DNA of 64,000 bases from Shimia sp. R10_1 (GTDB lineage Bacteria > Pseudomonadota > Alphaproteobacteria > Rhodobacterales > Rhodobacteraceae). A model generated the notes under the pieces. The model ran no database searches, was not told the DNA's origin, and saw nothing but the letters and a program-made list of their open reading frames with translations. Where the stretch lies: NCBI RefSeq assembly GCF_017744095.1, contig NZ_JAGHQX010000004.1, positions 124,001 through 188,000 on the forward strand, read 5' to 3'. Shown here piece by piece: positions 52,107 to 60,326 of the stretch; the stretch's first letter is position 1; every line of letters begins with the position of its first letter. Both the position numbers and the translations under genes were made by a program.

Positions 52107-53581
52107 CCCCACAGAGTATTCCTGTACATTCCCCCGCTGTTCCCGCACCTGAAATGTTCACGGATGCAAAGGCGGCTGTAGATCGTCTGGAGGAGCTTTA
52201 CACGATTGCGACCACCTATCTGTGTGATCAGTTCCGGCGCGCACTGCGCAAAGGGCCGGACGGGCATCGCATTCGCGCGTTTTATCCGGAAATTCGCATT
52301 ATCACGACGAGTTTTGCGCAGGTAGACAGCCGTTTGAGTTTTGGCCACGTGGCGGAGCCCGGCGTGCATGCGGCAACCATCACCCGGCCGGATCTGTTTC
52401 GGCATTATCTGGAGCAGCAGATTGCTCTGCTTGTGGCCAATCATAAAGTGGGTGTGATGGTGGGAGTGTCGAGCACACCCATTCCGGTGCATTTCGCGGT
52501 GGCGGCGCGCACAGATATGACCGTGCCACAGGAAGGCGCTGCGGACTTCACGCTGCGGGATATTTTTGATGTGCCTGATCTGTCGACCACCAATGATGAC
52601 ATTGTGAATGGCACGGCTGCGCCGGACGAAAACGGTGTTGGGCCACTGGCTCCGTTTACGGCGCAGCGCGTGGATTACTCGCTTGCGCGATTGAGCCACT
52701 ATACGGCAACGGACCCCGAGCATTTTCAGAACCACGTGCTGTTCACCAACTACCAGTTCTATGTGACCGAGTTCGAAGCCTATGCGCGTAGCATGCTCGC
52801 AGATGAAAAGAGCGGCTACACCAGCTTTGTCAGCACCGGAAATGTGGAGATTTCAGATGCGGAGACCCCAATTGCGCCGGTAGACAAGCAGCCGCAGATG
52901 CCAACTTACCACCTGAAGCGCGCGGATGGCTCTGGCATCACGCTTGTGAACATTGGGGTGGGCCCGTCAAATGCGAAGACGGCCACCGACCACATTGCCG
53001 TCTTGCGCCCGCACGCATGGATCATGGTGGGGCATTGTGCTGGTCTGCGCAATTCGCAGAGCCTGGGCGACTTTGTGCTGGCGCATGCGTATCTGCGTGA
53101 AGATCATGTGCTGGACGATGATCTGCCGGTTTGGGTGCCCATTCCGGCGTTGGCAGAAGTTCAAACGTCGTTGGAGGAGGCCGTAGTAAATGTCACGAAG
53201 CTCTCCGGATATGAGCTAAAACGCGTGATGCGGACTGGAACGGTGGCCACCATCGACAATCGCAACTGGGAGTTGCGAGAACATACCGGGCCTGTGCAAA
53301 GGCTGAGCCAAAGCCGTGCGATCGCGCTGGACATGGAAAGCGCAACGATTGCTGCAAACGGGTATCGTTTCCGCGTGCCATATGGGACATTGCTCTGTGT
53401 CAGCGACAAACCGCTGCACGGTGAACTTAAGCTTCCAGGAATGGCCAGCGACTTCTATAAGACGCAAGTGGCACGTCATTTGCTGATCGGAATTCGTGCC
53501 ATGGAGCGATTGCGTGAAATGCCGCTTGAGCGTCTGCATTCGCGAAAATTGCGGTCTTTTGATGAGACGGCCTTTCTTTGA
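52103..53581 (+). CDS. amn: AMP nucleosidase
   Basis: 492 residues, full length. It splits AMP into adenine and ribose 5-phosphate. The N-terminal putative regulatory domain (about 1-170) with FYPEIRIITTSFAQVDSRLSFG is followed by the nucleosidase domain with INIGVGPSNAKTATDHI-type glycine loop near 285, MVGHCAGLRNSQSLGDFVLA near 315 and the base-binding ALDMESATIAANG near 410. AAGG is seven bases before the overlapping start. Confidence 0.95.
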   Translation: MTPQSIPVHSPAVPAPEMFTDAKAAVDRLEELYTIATTYLCDQFRRALRKGPDGHRIRAFYPEIRIITTSFAQVDSRLSFGHVAEPGVHAATITRPDLFRHYLEQQIALLVANHKVGVMVGVSSTPIPVHFAVAARTDMTVPQEGAADFTLRDIFDVPDLSTTNDDIVNGTAAPDENGVGPLAPFTAQRVDYSLARLSHYTATDPEHFQNHVLFTNYQFYVTEFEAYARSMLADEKSGYTSFVSTGNVEISDAETPIAPVDKQPQMPTYHLKRADGSGITLVNIGVGPSNAKTATDHIAVLRPHAWIMVGHCAGLRNSQSLGDFVLAHAYLREDHVLDDDLPVWVPIPALAEVQTSLEEAVVNVTKLSGYELKRVMRTGTVATIDNRNWELREHTGPVQRLSQSRAIALDMESATIAANGYRFRVPYGTLLCVSDKPLHGELKLPGMASDFYKTQVARHLLIGIRAMERLREMPLERLHSRKLRSFDETAFL

Positions 53582-53713
53582 CCCAACGGAAACTTGTGGA
53601 AAACCCATAAAAAACACGGTTTTTGGCATCACAATTTGTTGTGTTCACCCACCATATCCCGTTAAATGCCCGCCATGAGGCCCAACATTCGGGCAGACTA
53701 ATGGAGACCTGAA

Positions 53714-54001
53714 ATGGCAAAACCGATGACCAAGACCCAACTTGTTGCTGCTCTGGCCGAAGACATGGGTTCTGACAAGAAATCTGCAGGCGCAGCTCTG
53801 GAAGCTGTTTGCGCGCTGATCACCCGCGAAGTGTCCGCCGGTGGCGCAGTGACTCTGCCGGGTGTTGGCAAAATCTACTGCCGCGAGCGTCCAGAGCGCA
53901 TGGTTCGCAACCCTGCGACTGGCGAGCAGATCAAAAAAGAAGCAGACAAGGTTGTGAAAATGACCATCGCCAAAGCGCTGAAAGATAGCGTGAACGGCTG
54001 A
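53714..54001 (+). CDS. hup: HU-family DNA-binding protein
   Basis: 95 residues, HU/IHF fold: MTKTQLVAALAEDMGSDKKS helices, VTLPGVGKIYCRERPERMVRN with the beta-arm region and NPATGEQIKKEADKVVKM. Non-specific architectural DNA binder. GGAG seven bases before the ATG. The upstream 132 bases hold CACAA-tttg-TTGTG (53630-53643), a small palindrome of unknown role. A strong terminator follows. Confidence 0.93.
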   Translation: MAKPMTKTQLVAALAEDMGSDKKSAGAALEAVCALITREVSAGGAVTLPGVGKIYCRERPERMVRNPATGEQIKKEADKVVKMTIAKALKDSVNG

Positions 54002-54024
54002 TCGCTTTGATCACTGAATACGGA

Positions 54025-54053
54025 AAGGGTCGCTCTTGAGAGCGGCCCTTTTT
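54025..54053 (+). terminator. Intrinsic terminator of HU gene
   Basis: Eleven-bp stem AAGGGTCGCTC / GAGCGGCCCTT with one G-T pair, loop TTGA, then a T-run. Confidence 0.9.
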
Positions 54054-54073
54054 GTTTGTGCAGCGCCATGCCG

Positions 54074-55138
54074 TCAAAGTTGCGCGCTGGGCGTAGATTG
54101 AGAGATGGCAATCTCTGCGTCGCTCATCTCTTCACCGATGCCTTCAAAGAGTGGCGTTGAGAGATAGCGCTCGCCGGTGTCTGGCAGCATGACGAGAATG
54201 TTTGCGCCTTCGGGGGCCTCCTTGGCAGCTTCGATCGCCGTTGCAAGTGTTGCGCCACCGGAGATTCCCGTGAAGATGCCTTCCTCAGCAGCGAGGCGTT
54301 TGGACCATGCGATCCCGTCCGGGCCGGCCACTTTGATCAGCTTGTCATAGCCGTTGTTGTCCAACGCTTCCTGAAGCACCCAGGGAATGAAATCCGGGGT
54401 CCAGCCCTGAATGGGATGGGGTTCAAAGGACGGGTGGCTTTCGGTGGCCTGATGCGCATCATTGCGGGTGTTTACATAGCCTGAGTCCACCAGTGCGGCG
54501 TTGGTTGGCTCAGATAAGATGATCTGGGTCTTAGGGCTTTCACGGCGCAGCACACGTGAAACACCTGCAACCGTGCCACCGGTGCCATAGCCCGTGACCC
54601 AATAGTCGAGCTGCTCACCTTCAAAATCATTGAGAATTTCGCGTGCCGTGGTGTTTTCATGCATGTCGGCATTGTCTGCCGTTTCAAACTGACTGGCCAG
54701 GAACCAGCCGTTTGCCTCTGCCAGTTCTTTGGCTTTGGTGTACATGCCAAAACCCTTTTGCGCCTTGGGTGTCAGCACGACCTTGGCGCCCAGAAACCGC
54801 ATCAAACGCCGGCGCTCGACAGAGAAAGCTTCGGACATGGTGATCACCAGCGGGTAGCCTTTGGCGGCGCAGACCATGGCCAAACCAATGCCGGTGTTGC
54901 CTGATGTGGCTTCGACAACGGTTTGTCCCGGCGCCAGGCGCCCATCTTTTTCAGCGGCTTCAATGATATTGAGCGCCAGGCGATCTTTTACCGAGCCACC
55001 AGGGTTTGCCGCTTCGAACTTTACAAACATGTTCACGTGATTGGGCGCGATGCGATTTAGGCGCACAATGGGGGTGTCGCCGACAGTGTCCAGAATGCTG
55101 TCGTAGCGTTGTTTGCGGCCTTCTGTCTGTCTTGTCAT
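54074..55138 (-). CDS. Cysteine synthase-family PLP enzyme
   Basis: 354 residues from the ATG at 55138 (GGAGAG upstream). It fits O-acetylserine sulfhydrylase: NPGGSVKDRLALN near residue 50 has the PLP lysine, EATSGNTGIGLAMVCAAKGY near 80 is the substrate loop, GYGTGGTVAGVSRVL near 185 binds phosphate, and GISGGATLATAIEAA near 300 the pyridine serine. It is about 40 residues longer than typical CysK/CysM, with an added C-terminal region, so a cystathionine- or other beta-synthase role is possible. It faces away from tupB. Confidence 0.87.
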   Translation of the reverse strand: MTRQTEGRKQRYDSILDTVGDTPIVRLNRIAPNHVNMFVKFEAANPGGSVKDRLALNIIEAAEKDGRLAPGQTVVEATSGNTGIGLAMVCAAKGYPLVITMSEAFSVERRRLMRFLGAKVVLTPKAQKGFGMYTKAKELAEANGWFLASQFETADNADMHENTTAREILNDFEGEQLDYWVTGYGTGGTVAGVSRVLRRESPKTQIILSEPTNAALVDSGYVNTRNDAHQATESHPSFEPHPIQGWTPDFIPWVLQEALDNNGYDKLIKVAGPDGIAWSKRLAAEEGIFTGISGGATLATAIEAAKEAPEGANILVMLPDTGERYLSTPLFEGIGEEMSDAEIAISQSTPSAQL

Positions 55139-55546
55139 GAGACTCTCCTCAAATTTGAGTGGTGCCAAAAAGGTAAGTGCTCGCCAATTGGTATGGTAGC
55201 GGCAACTGGCCGTCTTTCGAAATTAAGAACGGAGGATTGAGAGAGTGCTTGTGCCATGAGATCTGGTTCTGTGCCGGGCCAGTCGAAGCGGATCAGCGCT
55301 TTGAATTTATGATATTTCGAGAATGATTGGATTTGGCTGCGCTGTTGTTTGAGGGAGGACAAAATGTCGAACGCACTTTGTAGTGTCGCGACATTTTGGG
55401 GGGATTGCCCTCTACGAGCAGAGCTGGGCGCATTTTGCTTTCGTATCTGCTTGCCAATCCCTAAAAGTACTTCAAACAACACTTTGACTTCAGTTGGATA
55501 GGCTGAGGGCCGTGTTGTATGAAGGAGGCGGTTTCAGAAACTTCTA
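55139..55546. other. 408-base intergenic region, divergent promoters
   Basis: Lies between the leftward cysteine-synthase-like gene and rightward tupB. I see no gene: the largest ORF (leftward, 115 codons, 55135-55482) has no family likeness. It contains a large imperfect hairpin at 55361-55397, likely regulatory for the transporter. Confidence 0.6.
55361..55397. repeat. Inverted repeat upstream of tungstate transporter genes
   Basis: Outer arms AAAATGTCG (55361-55369) and CGACATTTT (55389-55397) are perfect; an inner CACT/AGTG pair continues the symmetry around TTGT. Total 37 bases, about 150 bases before tupB. It does not match the ModE consensus I know. Confidence 0.6.
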
Positions 55547-56251
55547 ATGAACGACATTCTGGCGGGGTTGATCCATGCAGCCCATCTCATTTTTACTTTG
55601 GACGCGGATCTGATCGAGATTTCTGTTCGGTCGTTGCGTGTCACCCTGAGCGCCGTTGTGGTGTCGTCTCTCATAGGTTTGCCGTTGGGGTGCTGGCTCG
55701 CGGTTCAGCGTTTTCGGTTTCGCCGTTTGGTGATCGCAACCCTGAACGCATTGATGGGGTTGCCGCCCGTTGTGGTGGGATTGATTGTCTATCTGTTGCT
55801 GTCCCGTTCAGGGCCGTTTGGCGTGTTCGGGCTGCTGTTTACACCGACCGCAATGATCATTGCCCAAGTCGTTATTCTGACGCCTTTGATTGCGTCGATT
55901 TCTCATCAGGCGATCAGAGATCTGTGGGCTGAGTACCACGACCTGCTTATTTCCCTGAACACCACACGCAGGCAACGAATACTGACTCTGCTATGGGATG
56001 GGCGGCGTGCGCTGCTGACGGCATCGCTTGCTGGATTTGGCCGTGGGATCGGCGAAGTCGGGGCGATCATGATCGTGGGTGGCAACATTGATCATGCCAC
56101 CCGTGTCCTGACCACTGCGATCTCTCTGGAAACCGGCAAAGGGAACTTTTCTCTCGCATTGGCGCTGGGGTTTGTTCTGATCGGTTTGGCAGTCGCTGTG
56201 AATTTGATCATTCATAGCCTCTCTCGTACGGAGGTGAGCGGGCGATGGTAG
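55547..56251 (+). CDS. tupB: Tungstate-type ABC transporter permease
   Basis: 234 residues, about five to six membrane helices, with the BPD_transp signature region EYHDLLISLNTTRRQRILTLLWDGRR and AGFGRGIGEVGAIMIVGGNI near 165, typical of TupB/ModB-like permeases. The ATG has only a distant GGAGG (17 bases), because an in-frame stop lies just upstream. It overlaps tupC by seven bases. It imports a divalent oxyanion into the cytoplasm with the next two products. Confidence 0.88.
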   Translation: MNDILAGLIHAAHLIFTLDADLIEISVRSLRVTLSAVVVSSLIGLPLGCWLAVQRFRFRRLVIATLNALMGLPPVVVGLIVYLLLSRSGPFGVFGLLFTPTAMIIAQVVILTPLIASISHQAIRDLWAEYHDLLISLNTTRRQRILTLLWDGRRALLTASLAGFGRGIGEVGAIMIVGGNIDHATRVLTTAISLETGKGNFSLALALGFVLIGLAVAVNLIIHSLSRTEVSGRW

Positions 56252-56964
56252 ACGCAATTTTGCCTCTGAGTGTGGAAAATGCACAGGTCCGGCGGCGCGG
56301 AAAGGTTCTGGTTGGGCCGATTACGACCACTGTGTCTGAGACAGGGTTGAGCATTGTGATGGGCCCAAATGGGGCGGGGAAAACCACATTGCTGCGTCTG
56401 CTTCACGGTATGGAGCGCATTGCTCCGGGGGGGCAATTGAACTGGCAGGTGCCGGAGCCCAAAGCCCGTGGTCAGCAGGGATTTGTTTTTCAGGCGCCGA
56501 TCATGATGCGACGGAGCGCTCTGGAGAATGTGGCGTATCCCTTGATCATACACGGTATGGCGCGCTCTGTGGCGCGCGACCGTGCGAAAGCGTGGCTTGC
56601 CCGAGTTGGATTACAGGGCAGTGCAGAGAAACGAGCGACGGTCTTGTCCGGAGGCGAGCGGCAGAAACTTGCCCTTGCCCGGGCATTGATCCGGCAACCC
56701 CAAATTCTGTTTCTGGATGAACCCTGTGCGAACCTAGATGGGCGCGCTACGCGTGAATTTGAGGCGTTGTTGCTGGAGATCCATCAAGAGGGCACGCGGA
56801 TTGTGATGTCGACCCATGACATCGGTCAAGCGCGCCGGCTGGCGCAGGATGTCTGGTTTATTCATCATGGCCAGATCCTGGAAAAGACCCCTGCAGAAAC
56901 CTTTTTTGAACACCCTGAATCCATGGAAGCGCGCGCATTCCTCCAAGGAGACATTATCGAATGA
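56245..56964 (+). CDS. tupC: Tungstate-type ABC transporter ATPase
   Basis: 239 residues. Walker A GPNGAGKTTLLRL near residue 36, Q-loop FVFQAPIMM near 82, signature LSGGERQKLALARAL near 134, Walker B ILFLDEPCANLD near 155 and the H-loop STHDIGQARRLAQ near 190. It energises import through TupB. Overlaps both neighbours, so the three genes form one coupled unit. Confidence 0.92.
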   Translation: MVDAILPLSVENAQVRRRGKVLVGPITTTVSETGLSIVMGPNGAGKTTLLRLLHGMERIAPGGQLNWQVPEPKARGQQGFVFQAPIMMRRSALENVAYPLIIHGMARSVARDRAKAWLARVGLQGSAEKRATVLSGGERQKLALARALIRQPQILFLDEPCANLDGRATREFEALLLEIHQEGTRIVMSTHDIGQARRLAQDVWFIHHGQILEKTPAETFFEHPESMEARAFLQGDIIE

Positions 56965-57770
56965 AACTCAGATCAATCTTTGTGATCGCCCTATGGGCCG
57001 CGGGCAGCGTTGCTGCACAGGCAGAGAGCCTTAAGGTGGCTGTCACGACATCGTTCCACAATTCTGGCCTTTCTGAGGTGTTGTTGCCGGAAATCAAAAA
57101 GGACACAGGGATCGAAGTGCAGCTCTTGGTGGTTGGCACAGGTCAGGCTTTGCGGCTTGGCGAAGCGGGGGATGTGGATGCCATTTTGGTACATTCCAAA
57201 GCCGCTGAAGAGAAATTTGTGCTTGATGGCTATGGGGTTCATCGACGCGAAATCATGTTTAATGATTTTGTTTTTGTCGGGCCATCTCAAGACCCGGCGG
57301 CCATCGCAGAGGCGGGATCGGCGGCTGACGCGCTTGCCCGCATTGCCGAGGGCGCGTTCCCATTTGTAAGCCGTGGCGACGACAGTGGCACCCACAAGAA
57401 AGAGCTGTCTTTGTGGACTGAAGCAGGCATCACTGGCGAAGAGCGCGCTGTTGACTGGTATAAAGAAGCCGGCGCGGGCATGGGGGCGTCACTCAACACG
57501 GCGTCGGGGCTGAATGCTTACATCATGTCGGATCGGGCGAGCTGGTTGAAGTTTGGAAACAAGGGCGATCTGGAGATGCTTTTTGCGGGCGATCCTGCGC
57601 TGTTCAATCAATATGCCTATCTTCCGGTGAACCCTGAAAAACATCCGCATGTGAAGGTCAAAACAGCGATGAAGTTGGAAGACTGGCTTGTCAGTGATCG
57701 CGCCCGCGACTTGATTGACGGCTATGTGCTGGAAGGAGGACGGCTGTTTGTGTTCAACGCAAAACGTTGA
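56961..57770 (+). CDS. tupA: Tungstate-type periplasmic binding protein
   Basis: 269 residues; signal peptide 1-22 (cleavage near AAQAES). Binding motif VAVTTSFHNSGLSEVLLPEI replaces the classic TTTSTxxSGLL of TupA, and QLLVVGTGQALRLGEAGDVDAILVHSKAAEE and FVSRGDDSGTHKKEL are the usual anion-contact stretches. Tungstate is favoured over molybdate because TupA, not ModA, shows these motifs. The ATG overlaps the tupC stop (ATGA). The next gene converges 12 bases away. Confidence 0.9.
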   Translation: MKLRSIFVIALWAAGSVAAQAESLKVAVTTSFHNSGLSEVLLPEIKKDTGIEVQLLVVGTGQALRLGEAGDVDAILVHSKAAEEKFVLDGYGVHRREIMFNDFVFVGPSQDPAAIAEAGSAADALARIAEGAFPFVSRGDDSGTHKKELSLWTEAGITGEERAVDWYKEAGAGMGASLNTASGLNAYIMSDRASWLKFGNKGDLEMLFAGDPALFNQYAYLPVNPEKHPHVKVKTAMKLEDWLVSDRARDLIDGYVLEGGRLFVFNAKR

Positions 57771-57782
57771 GACAGCCGCAGC

Positions 57783-58262
57783 TTATTCTTCTGGCACCGA
57801 ATGAATCGCAAATTGCTCCAGCTCGGCATCGGCTGGGGCAATCGAGCGAAATTGCTCCCGCACGCCCGCGTCTGTTAATTCGCGCACCACTGTGAGCAGC
57901 GTGTTGGAGGCATGATCGGCGCACAGGTCTGCCATGTGCGCCAGCTCCTCAGCGGCCACAGGCCGGGCAGCTTCCAGAGACGGGGCGCCATAGATTTCGA
58001 CAAAATGCTGTGCAAGGGCGTCTGTCAGGGCTTCGAGTTCGGCGGGTTCGATCGCCGTCACGGCCACAAAGGTCACGCGCCCGAAGGTTTCCACGCCCAG
58101 CCAGCCATTGGTGAAAGCTTGCCGCGCCTTGCCGGTGAGATCTGCGTCCGACCAATTGGAGAACTCAAAGCCACCGCTGATGGCCCATTCTCCCGTGCGC
58201 GCTGGGTTGTGATAGACCCTCTGGTCGCTTTCATCAAAGTGGATGGCACGTGCGAGCAGCAT
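57783..58262 (-). CDS. DUF6505-like protein
   Basis: 159 residues from the ATG at 58262 (AAGGA nine bases upstream); a longer frame start at 58430 is antisense noise. Begins LLARAIHFDESDQRVYHNP and contains EWAISGGFEFSNWSDADLTGK, the pattern I associate with DUF6505. No signal peptide; about 40% acidic and helical at the C-terminus. The start overlaps the stop of the ligase-like gene. Function unknown; it is consistently found beside DUF4444 and Mrp genes in my recollection of relatives. Confidence 0.72.
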   Translation of the reverse strand: MLLARAIHFDESDQRVYHNPARTGEWAISGGFEFSNWSDADLTGKARQAFTNGWLGVETFGRVTFVAVTAIEPAELEALTDALAQHFVEIYGAPSLEAARPVAAEELAHMADLCADHASNTLLTVVRELTDAGVREQFRSIAPADAELEQFAIHSVPEE

Positions 58263-58987
58263 CAATTGTTTCCTTCCAAAAGGGTTGTGAGGGGGAGCAG
58301 ACGGGTGTCTTGATCGCTGCGCAGCATGGCGCCGAAGCGTTCGTCGGTGCCGACGAAAGTGCCCGTTTCCAGGGTGTCGCCGATCGTCCAGTGCACTTCT
58401 TCGCCGAGATTGTGGGCAAGGCCGCGCCATTCGCCATTGAGGGCTGCGAGGCCATCGTCTTCCATGCGGTTGATCCAGACAAGAGAATGGCGGACCCAGG
58501 CGCTGAGCAGATCTTCGGGGGGGATGTCGACACAGCCCTCTTCATAGAGGGCTGTTTGATCAGGTGTGTCCCCCGGCGTGTCTGCGTTGGCCGGGATCAG
58601 GGGCAGTTCGAGGCCGACCACAATCCAGTCGGGCATGGCGTTGGTATCTTCTGTTGAAGCCGCCACGCGCAGCTGACCGCAGCGTGCACCATTCACCAAA
58701 ATACCGCCCGGCCATTCCAAATGTACAGCGACCTCGGGCGGGGCCAGGGCACCCAGCGCATTTTGAAAGCCGATGGCACAGCTGATCAGCACGGGCATGG
58801 CTTCGCTCAAGGTGACTTCAGGGGCAAAGACAATCGCAGCGCGCAGCTGGTCGGCGGCCAGATTATAGACCACCAACCCCGCATCACAGCCCATGATGGC
58901 CTGTGTCTGCGCCTTGGCAAAGGGATCCGCCGCACCCGAAAGCGCGAGGCCTTCAAAGAGCGGCGGGAATTGCGGTGCTGCCCTCAT
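58262..58987 (-). CDS. Biotin/lipoate-ligase-like protein (DUF4444)
   Basis: 241 residues from the ATG at 58987, which overlaps the Mrp stop by four bases. Features of the BPL/LPL fold: PEVAVHLEWPGGILVNGARCGQLRVA near 90 with the conserved glycine-asparagine loop, then a C-terminal domain LAALNGEWRGLAHNLGEEVHWTIGDTLETGTFVGTDERFG typical of the DUF4444 biotin-ligase-like family. It may attach biotin or lipoyl to a partner or carry another cofactor. The catalytic GRGRxG motif of BirA is absent, so ligase activity is uncertain. Confidence 0.78.
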   Translation of the reverse strand: MRAAPQFPPLFEGLALSGAADPFAKAQTQAIMGCDAGLVVYNLAADQLRAAIVFAPEVTLSEAMPVLISCAIGFQNALGALAPPEVAVHLEWPGGILVNGARCGQLRVAASTEDTNAMPDWIVVGLELPLIPANADTPGDTPDQTALYEEGCVDIPPEDLLSAWVRHSLVWINRMEDDGLAALNGEWRGLAHNLGEEVHWTIGDTLETGTFVGTDERFGAMLRSDQDTRLLPLTTLLEGNN

Positions 58988-60048
58988 GCGGTGCCATCCG
59001 CAATCAGTTGACGCGCCAGTTTGCGGAAGACCTGTGCTTGCGGTGAGTCCGGCTTGGAGACAACAATCGGTGCCCCGCCATCCGCGGCCAGACGGATATC
59101 CATCGCCAGAGGAATTTCTGCCAGCAGCGGCACGTTCAACTTTTCGGCTTCCGCCGCGACGCCACCATGGCCAAAGACATGTTCTTCGTGCCCACAATTG
59201 GAGCAGATATGGGTGCTCATGTTTTCGATCATGCCCACGATGGGTGTGCCGAGTTTTTCAAACATGTTGATGCCTTTGCGGGCATCCAAAAGCGCGATAT
59301 CTTGCGGGGTGGAGACCACAAGCGCGCCGGTGAGCTCTGCTTTTTGCGCGAGCGTCATCTGCACATCGCCGGTGCCAGGTGGCAGATCGACGATTAGCAC
59401 ATCGAGCGCACCCCATTGCACCTGATTGAGCATCTGTTGCAGGGCGCCCATCAGCATGGGGCCACGCCAGACCACAGCTTCTTCTTCGCGGGTCATGAGG
59501 CCGATCGACATCATGGTCACGCCGTGGTTGCGCATGGGGAGAATGGTTTTGCCATCCGGGCTTGCAGGGCGGCCAGAGACACCAAGCATGCGCGGCTGTG
59601 AGGGGCCGTAGACATCGGCATCCAGTAGGCCAACCCGCCGACCTTCGACGGCCAAAGCGGCGGCGAGATTCGCTGAGACCGTGGATTTGCCCACGCCGCC
59701 TTTGCCTGAGGCGACGGCAAGAATACGGTCGATGCCGGGAATTTTTTGCGGGCCTTGGGGCTGGCTGGGACGGGAGGGTTTGAGATCGGGCGGCGGGGAT
59801 TTCGCCTCATGTGCGGTCATGACAATGGCCACTTTGGAAACCCCTTCAAGCGCGTTCAGGCGGCTTTCAATGTCGGCCTTGATCGGCTGCATTGCCTGTG
59901 CGCGCGATGGGTCGATTTCCATCACAAATCGCACCTCGCCATTGTCCACAGAAAGCGCACGCACCATGCCCGAGGCCACCAGATCGCTGCCAGAAGCAGG
60001 GTCAGTGAAGTCTTTGAGAATATTTAGAATGTCGTCGCGGTTAGGCAT
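58984..60048 (-). CDS. apbC: Mrp/ApbC-type Fe-S cluster carrier ATPase
   Basis: 354 residues. N-terminal MIP18-like domain (about 1-85, LNILKDFTDPASGSDLVASG), then a P-loop NTPase with deviant Walker A ASGKGGVGKSTVSANLA near 112 and VDLPPGTGDVQMTLAQ near 225; the cluster-binding pair is CSNCGHEEHVFG near 278. It carries [4Fe-4S] clusters to apo-proteins. Its ATG directly abuts the stop of the DUF6494 gene with AAGGAC just upstream, so all four leftward genes are coupled. The Fe-S-rich neighbours are likely clients. Confidence 0.95.
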   Translation of the reverse strand: MPNRDDILNILKDFTDPASGSDLVASGMVRALSVDNGEVRFVMEIDPSRAQAMQPIKADIESRLNALEGVSKVAIVMTAHEAKSPPPDLKPSRPSQPQGPQKIPGIDRILAVASGKGGVGKSTVSANLAAALAVEGRRVGLLDADVYGPSQPRMLGVSGRPASPDGKTILPMRNHGVTMMSIGLMTREEEAVVWRGPMLMGALQQMLNQVQWGALDVLIVDLPPGTGDVQMTLAQKAELTGALVVSTPQDIALLDARKGINMFEKLGTPIVGMIENMSTHICSNCGHEEHVFGHGGVAAEAEKLNVPLLAEIPLAMDIRLAADGGAPIVVSKPDSPQAQVFRKLARQLIADGTA

Positions 60049-60249
60049 TCATTCACGTCCTTTGATTTCGCCGGTGACCACATGCTCCATCTCCACTCCA
60101 TCGATGGTGAGCACCATCTTGGCATTGAATGTCTTTCCTGCGGTGGCCTCAGCCCCCGCCGCGCGCATGGCTTCCTCGATGGCCTGCTGGCTTGTCACGC
60201 CAACCTGCTTCAGGAACTTGCGCATACTCATGTTGAAATCGTCGCTCAT
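60049..60249 (-). CDS. DUF6494-like small protein
   Basis: 66 residues from the ATG at 60249 (AAGGA eight bases upstream), the first gene of the leftward unit. Sequence FNMSMRKFLKQVGVTSQQAI and MVLTIDGVEMEHVVTGEI matches DUF6494 as I recall it. Small, acidic-basic mixed, no signal peptide, probably a partner or adaptor of the Mrp-linked complex. Function unknown. Confidence 0.75.
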   Translation of the reverse strand: MSDDFNMSMRKFLKQVGVTSQQAIEEAMRAAGAEATAGKTFNAKMVLTIDGVEMEHVVTGEIKGRE

Positions 60250-60326
60250 TGCGGTGTCCTTTGCTAAAACGCGCGTCTTAGGCGCGCGTGTTGACGCGAG
60301 CCGTGAGCCGCGCCTAGGTTTGCTAC

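Noticed and set aside
55135..55482. 115-codon leftward ORF in the leader of tupB
   Set aside because: Its start lies inside a region rich in repeats and the product has no family likeness; it also overlaps the start of the cysteine-synthase-like gene.
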